64,000 nucleotides of DNA from Achatina immaculata (Eukaryota; Mollusca; Gastropoda; Stylommatophora; Achatinidae), in NCBI GenBank assembly GCA_009760885.1, contig CM019691.1:31180314-31244313 (forward strand). Direction: 5' to 3'. The notes under the pieces were generated by a model. That model worked only from the letters and a program-made list of their open reading frames with translations. It searched no databases and was not told the DNA's origin. The translations under genes were made by a program, and so were the position numbers. This document shows, one piece after another, positions 44,401 through 55,894 of this stretch; position 1 is the first letter of the stretch, and every line of letters starts with the position of its first letter.

Positions 44401-47400
44401 CCGAAGCAATCTTGAAATATTGGAATGACATTAACTTTCTCGAGTCTTCCTCTTAAAATGATTGAATATTTCTTTGATATGATTAAGCTGATCACTAAAA
44501 ATTCTAACTGTGGGAGCAGTTTTTCAATATGGAAAATGTCTATCAAAGATTTTTGTGCAAGAGCAGCCTTTTAAAAGCACTCGTCACGAGGAGAATTTCA
44601 CCGTCGACTTGGAAAATCGCATTGGACCGGGTAAATCCGAGCAGCCATTAAATGATGAGAGGAACCTGATATTAAACGGAGAGTTGCAGAAATCCCGCCG
44701 GCCCAGAAGACAGGAGGCTTTCCTGAGAAACTTTGCAGTCTTCTATCATGTCGAGTAATATGCCCGCGGCAGCGACGTACGATTTTCTCTAAGAACGTAA
44801 TTACGCTAGATTATTCCTTAAACTTCGATAGCTTTTAACGGCTGTTAGAGAGAGTGTTGTCGTCGCCTCAGTTTACTTATAAAGACGTAATGGATTCGTC
44901 TTTCTATCACAGGCAAATCAGTGGTTGCTTTAAGTAATAGCTCGCACTCTGTCTGCTCGCTTCCGGTTGCCAGGCAAAAGGGAATGATGAGGAAGCGTGC
45001 TAGTCCGGAAGTAGCCCGGATGCTCGGAAATGCAAGCTAGCCATGACGGTCTCCTTCGGGCTATGATACACACTCTACAGTTCTGGTTTATAATTCTTTC
45101 CCCTTTCCATTTTTCCTCTGTGGACGGTTATAATAGGTTTGGATCTTTTGTTCTAACATCAAATTGAGGCTTGTTAACAGGAGATGAACAAAAGTGAGTC
45201 TCCCTTGACGTGTTATTCTACCGCTCTTGAACTAGAGTCTCATTACCATCTCAGACACAAGGTTTCAACAAACCTTGAGGAAATAGTCTCATGCACGCCA
45301 ATAGGAATACAGACCAGCTACTTGCGGGCGTATGACAAGCATTTCCGCTTAGAGGTCCCTTACTTTCCTGGGCTGTAATTGCGGCGAAGGTAGTAATTGA
45401 AATTTGAAAGCCAACGAAGAGTTATTTTGGTGAAATGAATATGCTTTAACAAGCATCCAGCAAATCGCAGCTGTTAGTGTCGATCTTACAGACGATCCTC
45501 GTGTCCATGAAATCCTTGACCCCTTAAAATGGTCTGAAGACGAGTTTTGTGTTTTGTTTTGTTTCGTTTCGTTTTTTTGTTTTAGAGTAAAAATACATGA
45601 GATTCAAAGCGTCACGTACGGCCTGCGAGTCCAAAATGACCAACAGCAGGTCTTAATGCCACCAAAGCCTGGCCCAAACGCCTTAAAGGTGGGAGAGGAT
45701 TAAGAAGTCGCTGTCCATTACATTTGCCTTTCTTCCCTCCGCTGTCGGATTAATGAGTTCATTCTCCTGGGGTTTGTATAAAAAAGCGGTAAAAATTGGA
45801 GCAATGTGATATGATGTGATAATATTAGAGTGATACGATATGATGTAAAATGATGTACAGAAATTGGGAGAAATGGTTAAAAGACTATAGGAAGTCCTTG
45901 GATTTGATTTGTCTAGCTCCTACCGCTATATACATATTATTTCGGCTATATCAAAAGAAGCAATAACAAAAATGATGATAACACAGGGAAAATTTGACTG
46001 TATCGGTTGGTGGACCACAGCAAGAGAGGAACGGATTCAGATTCCTCGAAAGCAAGGGAAAATGGCACAACATGACAATAAATCCTTGCAAATAACTAGC
46101 AATCAGGGGGAGATAAATGTGAATTTAATTTTACCTTTTTTTTTTTTTTTACAAATGTCTAGGTACCTAGACATGACCCTGCTCATTTTTCAGCTCTCTG
46201 TAGTGCATTATTTAATCTGCTTTTTGTAACGTGGGGGGGGGGGGGCGGGGGCACGAAAAGAAGTTCCATGAGTGAATTTTAATCCCATAAAAGTTTTGAG
46301 ACTGTCTTGGTATTCTGTAGTTGTTGCAAATCTTCCCTTCACATACCATTTCCGTGGTTTTCTCAGAGAGAAAGACCTATCAGTCACCTCTAATAAGGTC
46401 AAGCACCAAACATTTACAGATTTATATTCGGTTCTATAAATTTCATAACACAAGGATGTTATAGCAAGTTTTTCCGCCGATGTACAATGTCTACCATGTG
46501 GCTTTGTTGCGTTTGATGAACGTCTCTATATATATGGATCACCGTTCTTCATATGGCAGTTTTTATTTTTGGTTGTTAAACTTCATCTTTCCCTAACCAG
46601 TGTGACTACTTTCATAGCCAGTTTCAGAATGTCTGATATTTTCTGCTGCTTTAAAACATCTTCTTGCATGAAATTGTATTAGTACTTGTCAAAGAATACA
46701 TATATCCTGTGTTTTCCCCGTCCAAACAGGCATCCACGACGATGTCGCAAGCTACTCCCCAGCGTGATCATTACACGTAAATGATGATAATCCCCAGATG
46801 TGTATAGATCTGTTTTCTCCTTATCAACGACCTCCAATCCCTGTCTAATATCGCAGACTCCATTTCTCTTACTGAATGCTCTGGGAGTCTAAGCCCTCCG
46901 TCCCATGGCGTCCATTCCCATCAAATAGATTTTATTGGCAGTAATCCTGGCGTTCCTGTCCACCGCTCACAAATTGCCTCATTTGTCGGGCCACATCTCG
47001 CTGCCATTTAATGGTGAACTTTCATTCCGGAAAATATCGGAGCACGGGCTGCTGAAGTCCCAGGTTCCCCGGGTCACGGCGCTTAGCGTACCTTGACGAA
47101 CTGCTCGTAGGGAGGGAGAGGTAGGACGCCAAGGCGAGAAGGTTCTAGGACCTCTTTGTCTTAATTTAACGTCAGTGCAATCGATGAATGCTGAGTGTGA
47201 ATCACGTTGGCCGCTCCAAGGCTTAATTACCCAATAAATCACATTAAAGAAGTAATGGACATCTTCGAAGCTGATCTTTTTCATAGCTTTTCTTCTCCTT
47301 CTTGTTGTTGGGATTTTTAAGGAGGAAAAAAAATGGCGAGTTCGGGAGATAGGGGGAAAAAAAACGCGTGAGGGAAAAGCGTGTGCGTTCTACGTGGGAG

Positions 47401-47560
47401 CCACGCTAAGATTTGAGGGTTGAATGTAGTGGCTATTTATGTGCGTAATTAGGTTTTAATGCAAGCTGTTTGTACAAAGAATAGATAAATAGAAGTTATC
47501 TATTCTCCTCATTTCTGTTCTTTCTGAGATTATGATCATATATTTCCGCTTTCTGCAGAC

Positions 47561-47563
<3 letters not shown>
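41413..47563. other. Large repeat-poor block, no gene recognised
   Basis: This is the longest stretch of the window without transposon remains. It contains only small simple repeats (T run 42338-42352, GGGA run 44143-44162, GTTTT/GTTTC run 45548-45582, T run 46136-46152, G run 46233-46246). Base composition is more balanced than elsewhere, and AT-core motifs such as CTAATGAATTTATCC (43556), GGATTAATGAG (45747) and CCATTTAATGG (47004) stand in GC-richer context. Frames at 43055-43342 (-), 44510-44758 (+) and 46979-47284 (-, 101 codons) match no family I know. Conserved non-coding DNA near a developmental gene is a plausible but untested reading. Confidence 0.35.

Positions 47564-47602
<39 letters not shown>
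47564..47602. repeat. TA microsatellite, 3' flank of LINE F
   Basis: About 19 TA units end exactly where the LINE F tail begins. Confidence 0.95.
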
Positions 47603-47606
<4 letters not shown>

Positions 47607-48115
47607 TCATCATCATCAGGTGCCGTGCTGACTGGCGTTGGCTATTATGCTTCTCCAGAGTACCCGATCCTTCATGCAGGCCATCAGCTCAGTTGGTGAT
47701 CTCCTCTCACACCATCTCGTCAGACTGTGAAGTATCATTTCTCTTGGTCTTCCCCTGGCTCTTCTTCCCTCTATTTTTCCTGTTGCTATAATATTTTCAG
47801 TGCCCACTCGTTTCACTGCATATCCTATGAAAGTAAATTGTCTCTTTCTTATATTTTGAACAAGAATTTTTTTCTATCTCCAACTCTTCTCAAACATTCT
47901 CCAATAGTTATTTTTTCTGTCCAAGGAATTCACAACATTCTTCTAATAAACCACATTTCTGCTGCTTCCAATGACTTTTGTGCAGACCTGCCTATTGTCC
48001 ATAATTCACTTCCATATAACAAGATAGGTTCAATATAACATTTTAGGACACGTTTTCTAATATTCATTGATAAGAATGTGTTGCATAACATGTTCTTCAT
48101 TCTCTGAAAATGCAG

Positions 48116-48120
<5 letters not shown>
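47603..48120 (-). mobile_element. LINE family F inserted in a TA microsatellite
   Basis: On the minus strand it reads LHFQRMKNMLCNTFLSMN, VLKCYIEPILLYGSELWTI (RT thumb) and AAEMWFIRRML, then after frameshifts MKRVGTENIIATGKIEGRR, ARGRPREMILHSLTRWCER, a terminal DRVLWRSIIANASQHGT, a stop and a GAT tail (47603-47617). Both outer sides are uninterrupted TA repeats (47564-47602 and 48121-48159), so the element landed inside one TA array. It is 5'-truncated and dead (several stops between 47820 and 47920). Confidence 0.9.

Positions 48121-48159
<39 letters not shown>
48121..48159. repeat. TA microsatellite, 5' flank of LINE F
   Basis: About 19 TA units begin at the truncated 5' end of LINE F. Confidence 0.95.
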
Positions 48160-48163
<4 letters not shown>

Positions 48164-48257
48164 CAAGAAAAGTCAAATGACCGTATTAAAAATAGAAGAA
48201 ATTTTGAATGTTTTGACAAAGATGTATCCAGATACACGGAAAAGCCCCCTAAAACTG

Positions 48258-48745
48258 CCATTCATTCATCCATGTCCTTAGTCTAAGCAATCAACGACCA
48301 GTACGCCCTGTGTTTTGCAGAGCACAAACGAAATGTCTCCACCTCTCACGGTCTGCAGCCAGTTCTTGAACTGTGCCCCAGCTGTGCTACACGCTACTCA
48401 TTTCCCCTTTCTACAGTTCTCCGCCAGGTTGCCTTGGGTTGTCCGCTCTTTCTTTTTCCCTCGGGTGTCTATCTCATGGCTGTTTTGGCGATGTTGCTGA
48501 GGTCTCTCCTGAACACATGGCCAATCCGTGTCCAGCGGTTTTGCTATTATCGTACGCATGTTTTCTAGTTCACACTGGGCATTTAGGTATCTATTACTTA
48601 GTGTCTATGGCCAGTAAATATGTAAAATCTTTCTGAGGCTGACCGTGTGGAGTGAGGATAATTTGCCCATTTCCTTTTGAGTTGTTCTGCTCCATAGAAG
48701 AGTATGGACAGCATATAACTTTGGTGCAGATTTATCCACCAAGAA
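48258..48745 (-). mobile_element. LINE family D, 3' part, copy 2
   Basis: Minus strand: an RT thumb remnant (SILFYGAEQLKRKW), then RWTRIGHVFRRD, TPEGKRKSGQPKATWRRTVE and LAADRERWRHF across frameshifts, ending in a GAAT tail (48260-48275). It is longer than the copies at 17.4 and 61.9 kb and identifies their family. Confidence 0.75.
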
Positions 48746-48848
48746 AAGGGACAGAAAGGCGGCGGGGGTGATGCTAACCACGTAACATAGCAGTGCACTG
48801 ACAGATCAAAGAATACAGGCCACTAACACTATGTAATCTTGGTGTCTC

Positions 48849-49310
48849 TATAACACAGTGTTTCCCAGTTTGCTCGGGCTGCCGCCCCCTTTTCTCCCGC
48901 CCCACATCCTCAACGCCCCCTTCCTCCATATGTACTACTCATACAAATGCCTATTAAACTAGGCATATGCAGTACACAACTAAAAACTGCAGCTAGCAAA
49001 CCAGCTTATTTAACAATACGAAAGGAGTACATTTATAACTCACCTACTGCATTAACTTCTCAGCTTTTGATATGGTGGATGAGTTTCATATAAGGCCACA
49101 AGTTTCTCAATATCAGGCTGAAAAGTGCCATGAAGGAAGGTATTACTGCCCCCATCTGCTGTTTCGTTTTCCCTCAACGTCCCCACCCTACTGTCCGCTT
49201 TTCTTTCACTGTCCACTCCTGACCTTTTTCTTTCACCGCCCCTTGGTCTTTTCCAACACCCACGAGGGGGAGGGGCGTTATCGCCCACTTTGCGAAACAC
49301 TTTTATAACA
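48849..49310. mobile_element. hAT-like MITE with 7-bp flanking repeats
   Basis: The body 48856-49303 starts CAGTGTTTCCCAGTTTG and ends CACTTTGCGAAACACTTT, an imperfect terminal inverted repeat of CAGTGTTTC type. TATAACA flanks it at 48849-48855 and 49304-49310 (8 bp with one mismatch if extended, the hAT target length). C-rich internal strings (CACCGCCCCTTGGTCTTTTC) match the fragment at 56.8 kb. No transposase frame. Confidence 0.72.
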
Positions 49311-49417
49311 TAGCATGGCTATATTTACTGTTGTTTTATTTGCGAAATATATTTTGGTACAAAGATCAAAGAGATACAGATAGGGTTAAGAGAAAGGATA
49401 TAATGGAAAATGAAAAT

Positions 49418-50538
49418 AAAGGAAGTATAGGAAAACAAGACTGAAGGATATATAGAAAAACAAGACTAAAGGATATATAGGAAAACAAGACTGAAAGATA
49501 TGTAGGAAAACAAGACTAAAGGATACATAGGAAAACAAGACTAAAGAATATGTAGGAAAACAAGACTAAAGGATATATAAGAAAACAAGACTAAAGGATA
49601 TATAGGAAAACGAGACTGAAAGATATGTAGGAAAACAAGACTAAAGGATATATAAGAAAACAAGACTAAAGAATATATAAGAAAACAAGACTAAAGAATA
49701 TATAAGAAAACAAGACTAAAGGATATATAAGAAAACAAGACTAAAGAATATATAAGAAAACAAGACTAAAGGATATATAAGAAAACAAGACTAAAGGATA
49801 TATAAGAAAACAAGACTAAAGGATATATAAGAAAACAAGACTAAAGGATATATAAGAAAACACGACTAAGGGATATATAAGAAAACAAGACTAAAGGATA
49901 TATAAGAAAACAGGACTAAAGGATATATAAGAAAACAAGACTAAAGAATATATAGGAAAACAAGACTAAAGGATATATAGGAAAACAAGACTAAAGAATA
50001 TATAGGAAAACAAGACTAAAGGATATATAGGAAAACAAGACTAAAGGATATATAGGAAAACAAGACTAAAGGATATATAGGAAAACAAGACTAAAGGATA
50101 TATAGGAAAACAAGACTAAAGGATATATAGGAAAACAAGACTAAAGGATATATAGGAAAACAAGACTAAAGGATATATAGGAAAACAAGACTAAAGGATA
50201 TATAAGAAAACAAGACTAAAGGATATATAGGAAAACAAGACTAAAGGATATATAGGAAAACAAGACTAAAGGATATATAGGAAAACAAGACTAAAGGATA
50301 TATAGAAAACAAGACTAAAGGATATAGGAAAACAAGACTAAAGGATATAGGAAAACAAGACTAAAGGATATATAGGAAAACAAGACTAAAGGATATATAG
50401 GAAAACAAGACTAAAGGATATATAGGAAAACAAGACTAAAGAATATATAGGAAAACAAGACTAAAGGATATATAGGAAAACAAGACTAAAGGATATATAG
50501 GAAAACAAGACTAAAGGATATATAGGAAAACAAGACTG
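49418..50538. repeat. 25-bp minisatellite, about 45 copies
   Basis: Unit: GGATATATAGGAAAACAAGA, CTAAA. Copies with TATAAG cluster in the middle (49580-49930), flanked by TATAGG blocks, which shows local homogenisation. Two shortened units (missing TATA) sit at 50314-50350. Confidence 0.96.
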
Positions 50539-50611
50539 ACATGAAGTAATAAAGTAAGTAATGAAAATCAAAGGGAAAAAAGGTACATGTTTCTCTAATG
50601 CTCAAAAGAAG

Positions 50612-50925
50612 GGTAAGTTCCTGAAGTAAACAGTCTCCAGGTAAGTTTCTGAAGTAAACAGTCTCCGGGTAAGTTTCTGAAGTAAACAATCTCCGTCCGG
50701 GTAAGTTTCTGAAGTAAACAGTCTCCGGGTAAGTTTCTGAAGTAAACAGTCTCCGGGTAAGTTGCTGAAGTAAATAGTCTCCGGGTAAGTTTCTGAAGTA
50801 AACAGTCTCCGGGTAAGTTTCTGAAGTAAATAGTCTCCGGGTAAGTTGCTGAAGTAAACAGTCTCCGGGTAAGTTGCTGAAGTAAACAGTCTCCGGGTAA
50901 GTTGCTGAAGTAAACAGTCTCCAAC
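50612..50925. repeat. 28-bp minisatellite, 11 copies
   Basis: Unit: GGTAAGTTTCTGAAGTAAAC, AGTCTCCG. TTTCTG and TTGCTG variants occur in blocks. One unit has a 4-bp TCCG duplication (50692-50699). The minus strand is open in two frames across it (50486-50962 and 50595-50924), an effect of the repeat. Confidence 0.95.
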
Positions 50926-51486
50926 TCTGCCGAGAGTTAAACGGCTGATGACTGCAATTCATGAAGAAGTATCATCGCCCAACAGCACTTAATTTAACAC
51001 AGCCTTTCAGTGGCAGCAGCGCTGCCTGAACTTAAAAAGGGAGAATGTGAGATTGAACCTGGTTAGACAAATCTAGTGAAGCATTTGATCTATTGAAAAC
51101 CTATGTTGTTAATAAATGATGCATCAAAATGAAAAAAAGGAGTTAGTTCGATCTCTTGTCGGGCGCTTTTGAAGATTTGCAAAGCGGAAGGGAGTTGGTC
51201 TTGTTGACCTCCCGAACGATTCACGATCTGTTTTAGCTTTAACGATTTTCATGTCGTTTTCAAAGTGACAGTGATGACCTGAAGTTAGGATCGCTCCTCC
51301 TGCTCCCAAGATGATGTCAGAAACTCACAGACAGTGCACTGCATGTTGACATGAATAGGGGTCCTTACGGCTGAAGAGAGTTTGAATTCTGGCTGTTAGG
51401 AACGATCTATATAAAGCGAATGCAATATAAGTGTGGAAGTGTGTGAGATTTGCTAGCATAATCAGCTTTAGAATTCACCTGAAAGA
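50926..51486. other. Unassigned DNA
   Basis: No recognised genes or shared repeats. Confidence 0.4.
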
Positions 51487-51493
51487 GACATCA

Positions 51494-51535
<42 letters not shown>
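51487..51535. repeat. TA microsatellite
   Basis: About 23 TA units, left flank of a LINE A scrap. TA units resume at 51614. Confidence 0.95.
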
Positions 51536-51537
<2 letters not shown>

Positions 51538-51613
51538 CCCATGCCGTTAAACGTCACATAGGGCTCCCAAGGTAGTTTGCCAATTTTTCCTGTCTTCGCT
51601 GAGCCTTTCAACG
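51536..51613 (-). mobile_element. LINE family A, 78-bp 3' terminus inside a TA repeat
   Basis: GCCGTTAAACGTCACATAGG, GCTCCCAAGGTAGTTTGCCA and AGCCTTTCAACGG equal the family A 3' terminus at 20488-20575. TA repeats lie on both sides, as at LINE F. Confidence 0.85.
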
Positions 51614-51626
51614 GTATATATATATA

Positions 51627-52049
51627 TACCGTAATCAATTGGATAAACGCCCCCAGCGGTTATTCACAGAATTGTCGCCCTGGGCAGACGTTTATCAGAG
51701 ACCTGCGTCTATTCAAGCCAAGCGTTTATTCGCAAAATACCAAGTACGATTCTGCAGCATCGGTATTAGCCTATATCGTAAGTCAGTGTTCCACAACCTT
51801 AAACCCTCGCCTTCCCGACAAACCTTATAATTTTAACCGGTATATAAAATATACAGTTCAGAAAAAAAAACAAAAACCCAGAAAGACATACACGATGTGT
51901 TGACCAGGCGTTTATGTCAGATCCGGCGTTTTATTTGAGGTATGCGTTTATTCGAAACCTGACGCCGCACCACCCCGAGCCCCCACCCCAGCGATTAACT
52001 GAGGTAGGCGATTATTTCAGACCTGGCGTTTAATCAAAGAAATACGGTA
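51627..52049. mobile_element. MITE with TACCGTA-type ends, copy 1
   Basis: The left end TACCGTAATCAATTGGATAA and the reverse of the right end, TACCGTATTTCTTTGATTAA, both lead into ACGCC and form a terminal inverted repeat of about 25 bp. The interior has many AAACGCC/GGCGTTTA pairs, making it strongly self-complementary. The outermost bases are TA, which may be the target site. The frames inside (51577-51903) are not coding. Confidence 0.78.
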
Positions 52050-52504
52050 CATCACTTTTGTTGAATAGAAACTAATTTTTTAGCCTTCTGACAGAACGGG
52101 CACTATCAGTCGCAGGACGCTGATGGATACATTCAGTGGGGGGGGGGGGGGGGTGGGATCTGAACATCTATGGACCTGTCCGGAGTGCAGTGATGATGAT
52201 ACGAACCATAAACCATAAATCACAACCCATCCTGACGCTGTAAAAAAGCGTAAACAGTCTAGAATATTCAACTCCGAGCATTGTTTGTATCCGTACACGT
52301 TTATAGCTTTACAGAGCTCCTTGCTAATCTTGTAGCTGATTGGCTGTCTTTACGGCGGCTGACAGTAAACAGAATCTTGCAAAACCAGCGCTTAACCAAA
52401 CTTAGTAACCGACACCTTTTTGTACGCGAGAGGAAATTAATTAATTACAGAGAAAAATATGTTATACTGAAAGTCTGCGTTTACGTAGTGGCCTGAAAAC
52501 ATAA
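52050..52504. other. Unassigned DNA with G run
   Basis: G run at 52138-52153. A 71-codon frame at 52281-52496 is unrecognised. Confidence 0.45.
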
Positions 52505-52688
52505 GTAAGTAGCAGAACACAGTATTATATGATTAGACATCGGGAAAAAAAAATCATAGACAAAGTATTTTTAGACGTGAAAAAAAAAGAAAATTACCTG
52601 GGACTTGAACCACGGACTCCCCGGTAAGACGAGCAACCGTCTAGCCACGAGATAACAGCGCGTTAATCAACTTGGCCATCCTCCACAC
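52505..52688 (-). mobile_element. tRNA-derived SINE (family T), best-preserved head
   Basis: Minus strand: GGATGGCCAAGTTGATTAAC (A-box TGGCCAAGTTGA), then GTGGCTAGACGGTTGCTCGT, a B-box GGTTCAAGTCC, then AGGTAATTTTC, CACGTCTAAAAATACTTTGT and the ACTGTGTTCTGCTAC terminus. The A-to-B spacing is long, as in class II tRNAs (Leu/Ser type with a variable arm). Same family as the foldback pair at 16.2-16.6 kb. Confidence 0.78.
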
Positions 52689-52767
52689 CTTCATGGTAGT
52701 TGGAAAAAAAAATAAGAGCAATGTGTACCTTAATGAAAGGAAAAGCTTGAAAATAATTTAAAATATA

Positions 52768-53068
52768 TACCGTATTTGCTTGATTAAACGCCGGGTCTGA
52801 AACGGTCATCTGCCTCAATTAAACGCCGGGTGGGTGGGTTACGTAGTCATGTTTCGAATAAACGCCTGTCTCATATAAACGTCCGGTCTGAAATAATTGC
52901 AAAGTTAGGACATCGTCTCCGTCTTTCTACGAAAAGAGGTACTGTACAGACTGATACCGATGCTGCCGAAACGTGCATGGTATTTTGCGAGTACCCGCCT
53001 CGAATAAATACCGTCCTCTAATAAACGCCGAATCAGAGCGTCATTTTGTTTTCCCAGGAAATACAGTA
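52768..53068. mobile_element. MITE with TACCGTA-type ends, copy 2
   Basis: It starts TACCGTATTTGCTTGATTAA, ACGCCGGGTCTG and ends in AATAAACGCCGAATCAGAG and a decayed ATACAGTA. The interior holds the same AAACGCC strings as copy 1 but is about 120 bp shorter. Confidence 0.72.
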
Positions 53069-54138
53069 GTTTTCTTCTTACTTTATGGCGCAGTATGAAC
53101 AGAAAGTTCAGGGCGATCTAGATCTGGATGGTGTTGAGAGAATTACTTTGTGGTACGGAGAAGTTTGAATCGTAATACTCACCCAATTTTCTCTGAGCCG
53201 ACTTATGGTCGACAGAGTTACGGCCGTTCATACTTGAGCCGAACTCCTATAGGACTGTTTAAAGCGATATAAATTCACAAGACAAAAGGCGGTCAACAGG
53301 CCACATTGCGTCATCATATGGTGAGTATGGAATGTATGCAAGTGGTTGTTTATATGCATGTACATTTGTTTGTGTTGCAGAAACGTTATTACAGTATGAT
53401 TCTTTACTTGATGTGTTGTGATTCAAATTTTGTGATTAATTTTCACATAGTTACTGTGCTGATTTGCATTCTGTTACTATTTTAAAGTGACGGTAAACAT
53501 GTCTATTTACGTTGTAACATGTTAAAGTAGTGAACTGCACTGAGTGTCTGATCTTCCCCATAATGATGAACACATGGCCAAATCGACTTACGGACCAGAT
53601 ATCTAGTCCCAAACGCTTCCATATGTCGGCGCAACACTGCATTTTACCTACTTCAATAGCCATTTCTCATTAATCGTTTTCGACCTTAGAGTTACTCATA
53701 TTCCACGATGATCTTTATTGACAAATCAAGAACCTCCATCTTCTGTCTCAAAAAAAAAAAAAAGTCATTTCAAAAAGTGATGGCCTGGTGTCTTCTGCAG
53801 GAAGCCAGTAGTCTGATGGAGCAGACCATGAAAGTATTTTCCAAGGCAGAACTGTGACAAAAGACAGATGCCACGAACAGAAGAGAAAATACATCTGTTT
53901 AGTAACTAGTATGCAAGTCCTGATGCCTATGAGCTTTGAAATCTGATGAGTTACTTCTGCCTTTTAGCCCCTTTAACTCATTTCTAAACCAGCTTTAATT
54001 CTCTTGTCGTATCCTAAGATATGAAGATATGAAAACCACTGGCTTGTACGAACTCGACATTTTTTTGTTTTTATTTCGTTTTTCAAATTTGTGAAATTGA
54101 TTGCTTACGAATACCTGATTTCAGACATTATTCGAGAA
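53069..54138. other. Unassigned DNA
   Basis: An A run at 53748-53762. No recognised genes or shared repeats. Confidence 0.4.
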
Positions 54139-54402
54139 TCATTTGCATGTCCCCTGAGGGAACTTTGCTTCACTAACAGCTCTCCTGTAGGCCTCTCAAT
54201 TGTAAGCCAGATGCCCTGCTACTGATGCGTCCATTCGCAGATCATCAAAGATGTCAACGATTTAGTTTTCTTCGCATTAAGATAAAGGTTTTGTTCTTCG
54301 CTGTTCTTACGGACTGACATAATTAGTTTTTCCATTCCCTTTTTGTGTTGTGGACGGTAATATTGTGTCATCAGCACATGTAAACTATGATATTTCATAA
54401 CT
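54139..54402 (-). mobile_element. LINE family B with large internal deletion
   Basis: The 3' terminal ~115 bp (ATTTGCATGTCCC to GCAGATCATCAAAGATGTC) is joined at about 54257 directly to the palm region (AACGATTTAGTTTTCTTCGC to GTGTCATCAGCA). The ~400 bp that separate these parts in the copy at 1371-2258 are missing. The GAAT tail is lost. Confidence 0.85.
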
Positions 54403-54942
54403 GTTTCAGAACTGAGACAAATATTTCGATCTGTTTTTTTTTTTTCGTTGTCCATTCCGAAATATAAAAGACAAGTTCTGCCTCGGTCGCTGGCCAGTAC
54501 TGAGTTTCACCAATTTTCACCGAAGCAAGGGTCATAGGACACTTTTATTGTGGACGATTATCAGACACGTTGCGTCCAGTAGACATCATTGTGTGTAGTT
54601 TAGACAGTTCCATCTACAGCGTGACCAGCTCTGATACAAAGGCAACATTTAAATAAGAAAAAATAAAAGAGATGTTCCTTGCCCTTTTTTGAAGGTCGTT
54701 TTGGGGAGTATACCTCTTTAAGTTGCATGAATGTCTGTTTGCTGATATTTCCACGGTGTGCCTTGAATGGGCAAAGACAAAATATTTTGATCTCTTTAGA
54801 TCCGGCAAGACTTAGGAGTAGAAAGTACTTGCAAATGGGATCTGAACCTGTACGAAGCACTACAGTTTTAGAAACCTCTAGTCACAATTACAAGACAGTT
54901 CAGTTAATTATATATATATAAAACACATGTGGTACATTCAAT

Positions 54943-55893
54943 ATTATTGCTGTATCTAGACCAACGGGCAGCAGTAAGAATAAATGGTGAAACAACAACC
55001 TGGTTTGAAATAAAACAAGGGGTCCGTCATTGTCGCTTTACTTGTTTAACCTGTATACTGAAAATATAGCGAGGATGTTAAAGAAGATGCAGACAAAGAA
55101 TATTACAATGTCACAGAATTGGAGGTTACGATACCAGAGATTAGATATGCTGATGACACACTATTACTGTCTACAACACAAAGAGGAATGGAAAAACTAA
55201 TTATGTCAGTCTGAAAGAACAGTGAAGAGCAAAACCTCTATCTTAATGCGAAGAAAACTAATTTGGTGACAACTGACAAAACAAACAAGGCAGATGAAAT
55301 ATATATCAATGAGGAAAAATTGGAAGAGGTGGAGAGTTTTGAATATCTTGGGTCACTATTAACTAATAATGGAGAATGAGAGAAATTAAAAGGAGGACAT
55401 CTATCGCTCTTCAGAAAGTAAAACAACTAAAGAATCTGTGGAGAGGAACAGACAGAACTACAAAAATAAGATATTTAAGGGCATGCATCTTTCCCATCGC
55501 GACAAATACCTGTCATACCTGGACACTTAACAAAACAGCTGAGATGCACATAAATGCATTTGAATGCAAATGCTACAGAAGAGTTCTTCACCTATCATGG
55601 ACGAAAAAAAGGACAAATATATCCATGCTACAAAAACTTAATATTGAAGAAGGTTGGCTAGTAAAAAAGATTAAACAGAGAAAACTTAAATATTTTGGAC
55701 ACATTAAACGTCATGAGAATTTAGATAAGACCGTCTTGGAAGGGTACATAATGGGAAAAAGAAAGAGAAGAAGACCGAGGCGAAGATGGCTGCAAGACAT
55801 CGTTGATAATCTACAAATGGATGTATCAACAGCAGGCCATCTTGCTCACAACCGAGAGTCGTACTAGAGAGCTGTTAGGGACATGTAAATGAC
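54943..55893 (+). mobile_element. LINE family B, longest copy
   Basis: It begins in the RT fingers/palm (LDQRAAVRINGETTTWFEI, then KQGVRH), passes the YADD box at about 55148 (EIRYADDTLLLST) and the KKTN and YLGSLL segments, then from 55376 is open for 163 codons through TWTLNKTAEMHINAFECK, YFGHIKRHENLDKTVLEGY and KRKRRRPRRRW. It stops at 55865 (SY, TAG), about 20 residues before the normal end. Frameshifts or stops lie at about 55020, 55075, 55213 and 55377, so it is inactive. A TA-rich run follows at once (55895-55950), and a shorter one lies at 54909-54922. Confidence 0.9.
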
Positions 55894-55894
55894 T

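Noticed and set aside
50486..50962. 158-codon minus-strand frame (GDCLLQ/YFSNLP repeats)
   Set aside because: Translation of the 28-bp minisatellite, open in two frames at once.
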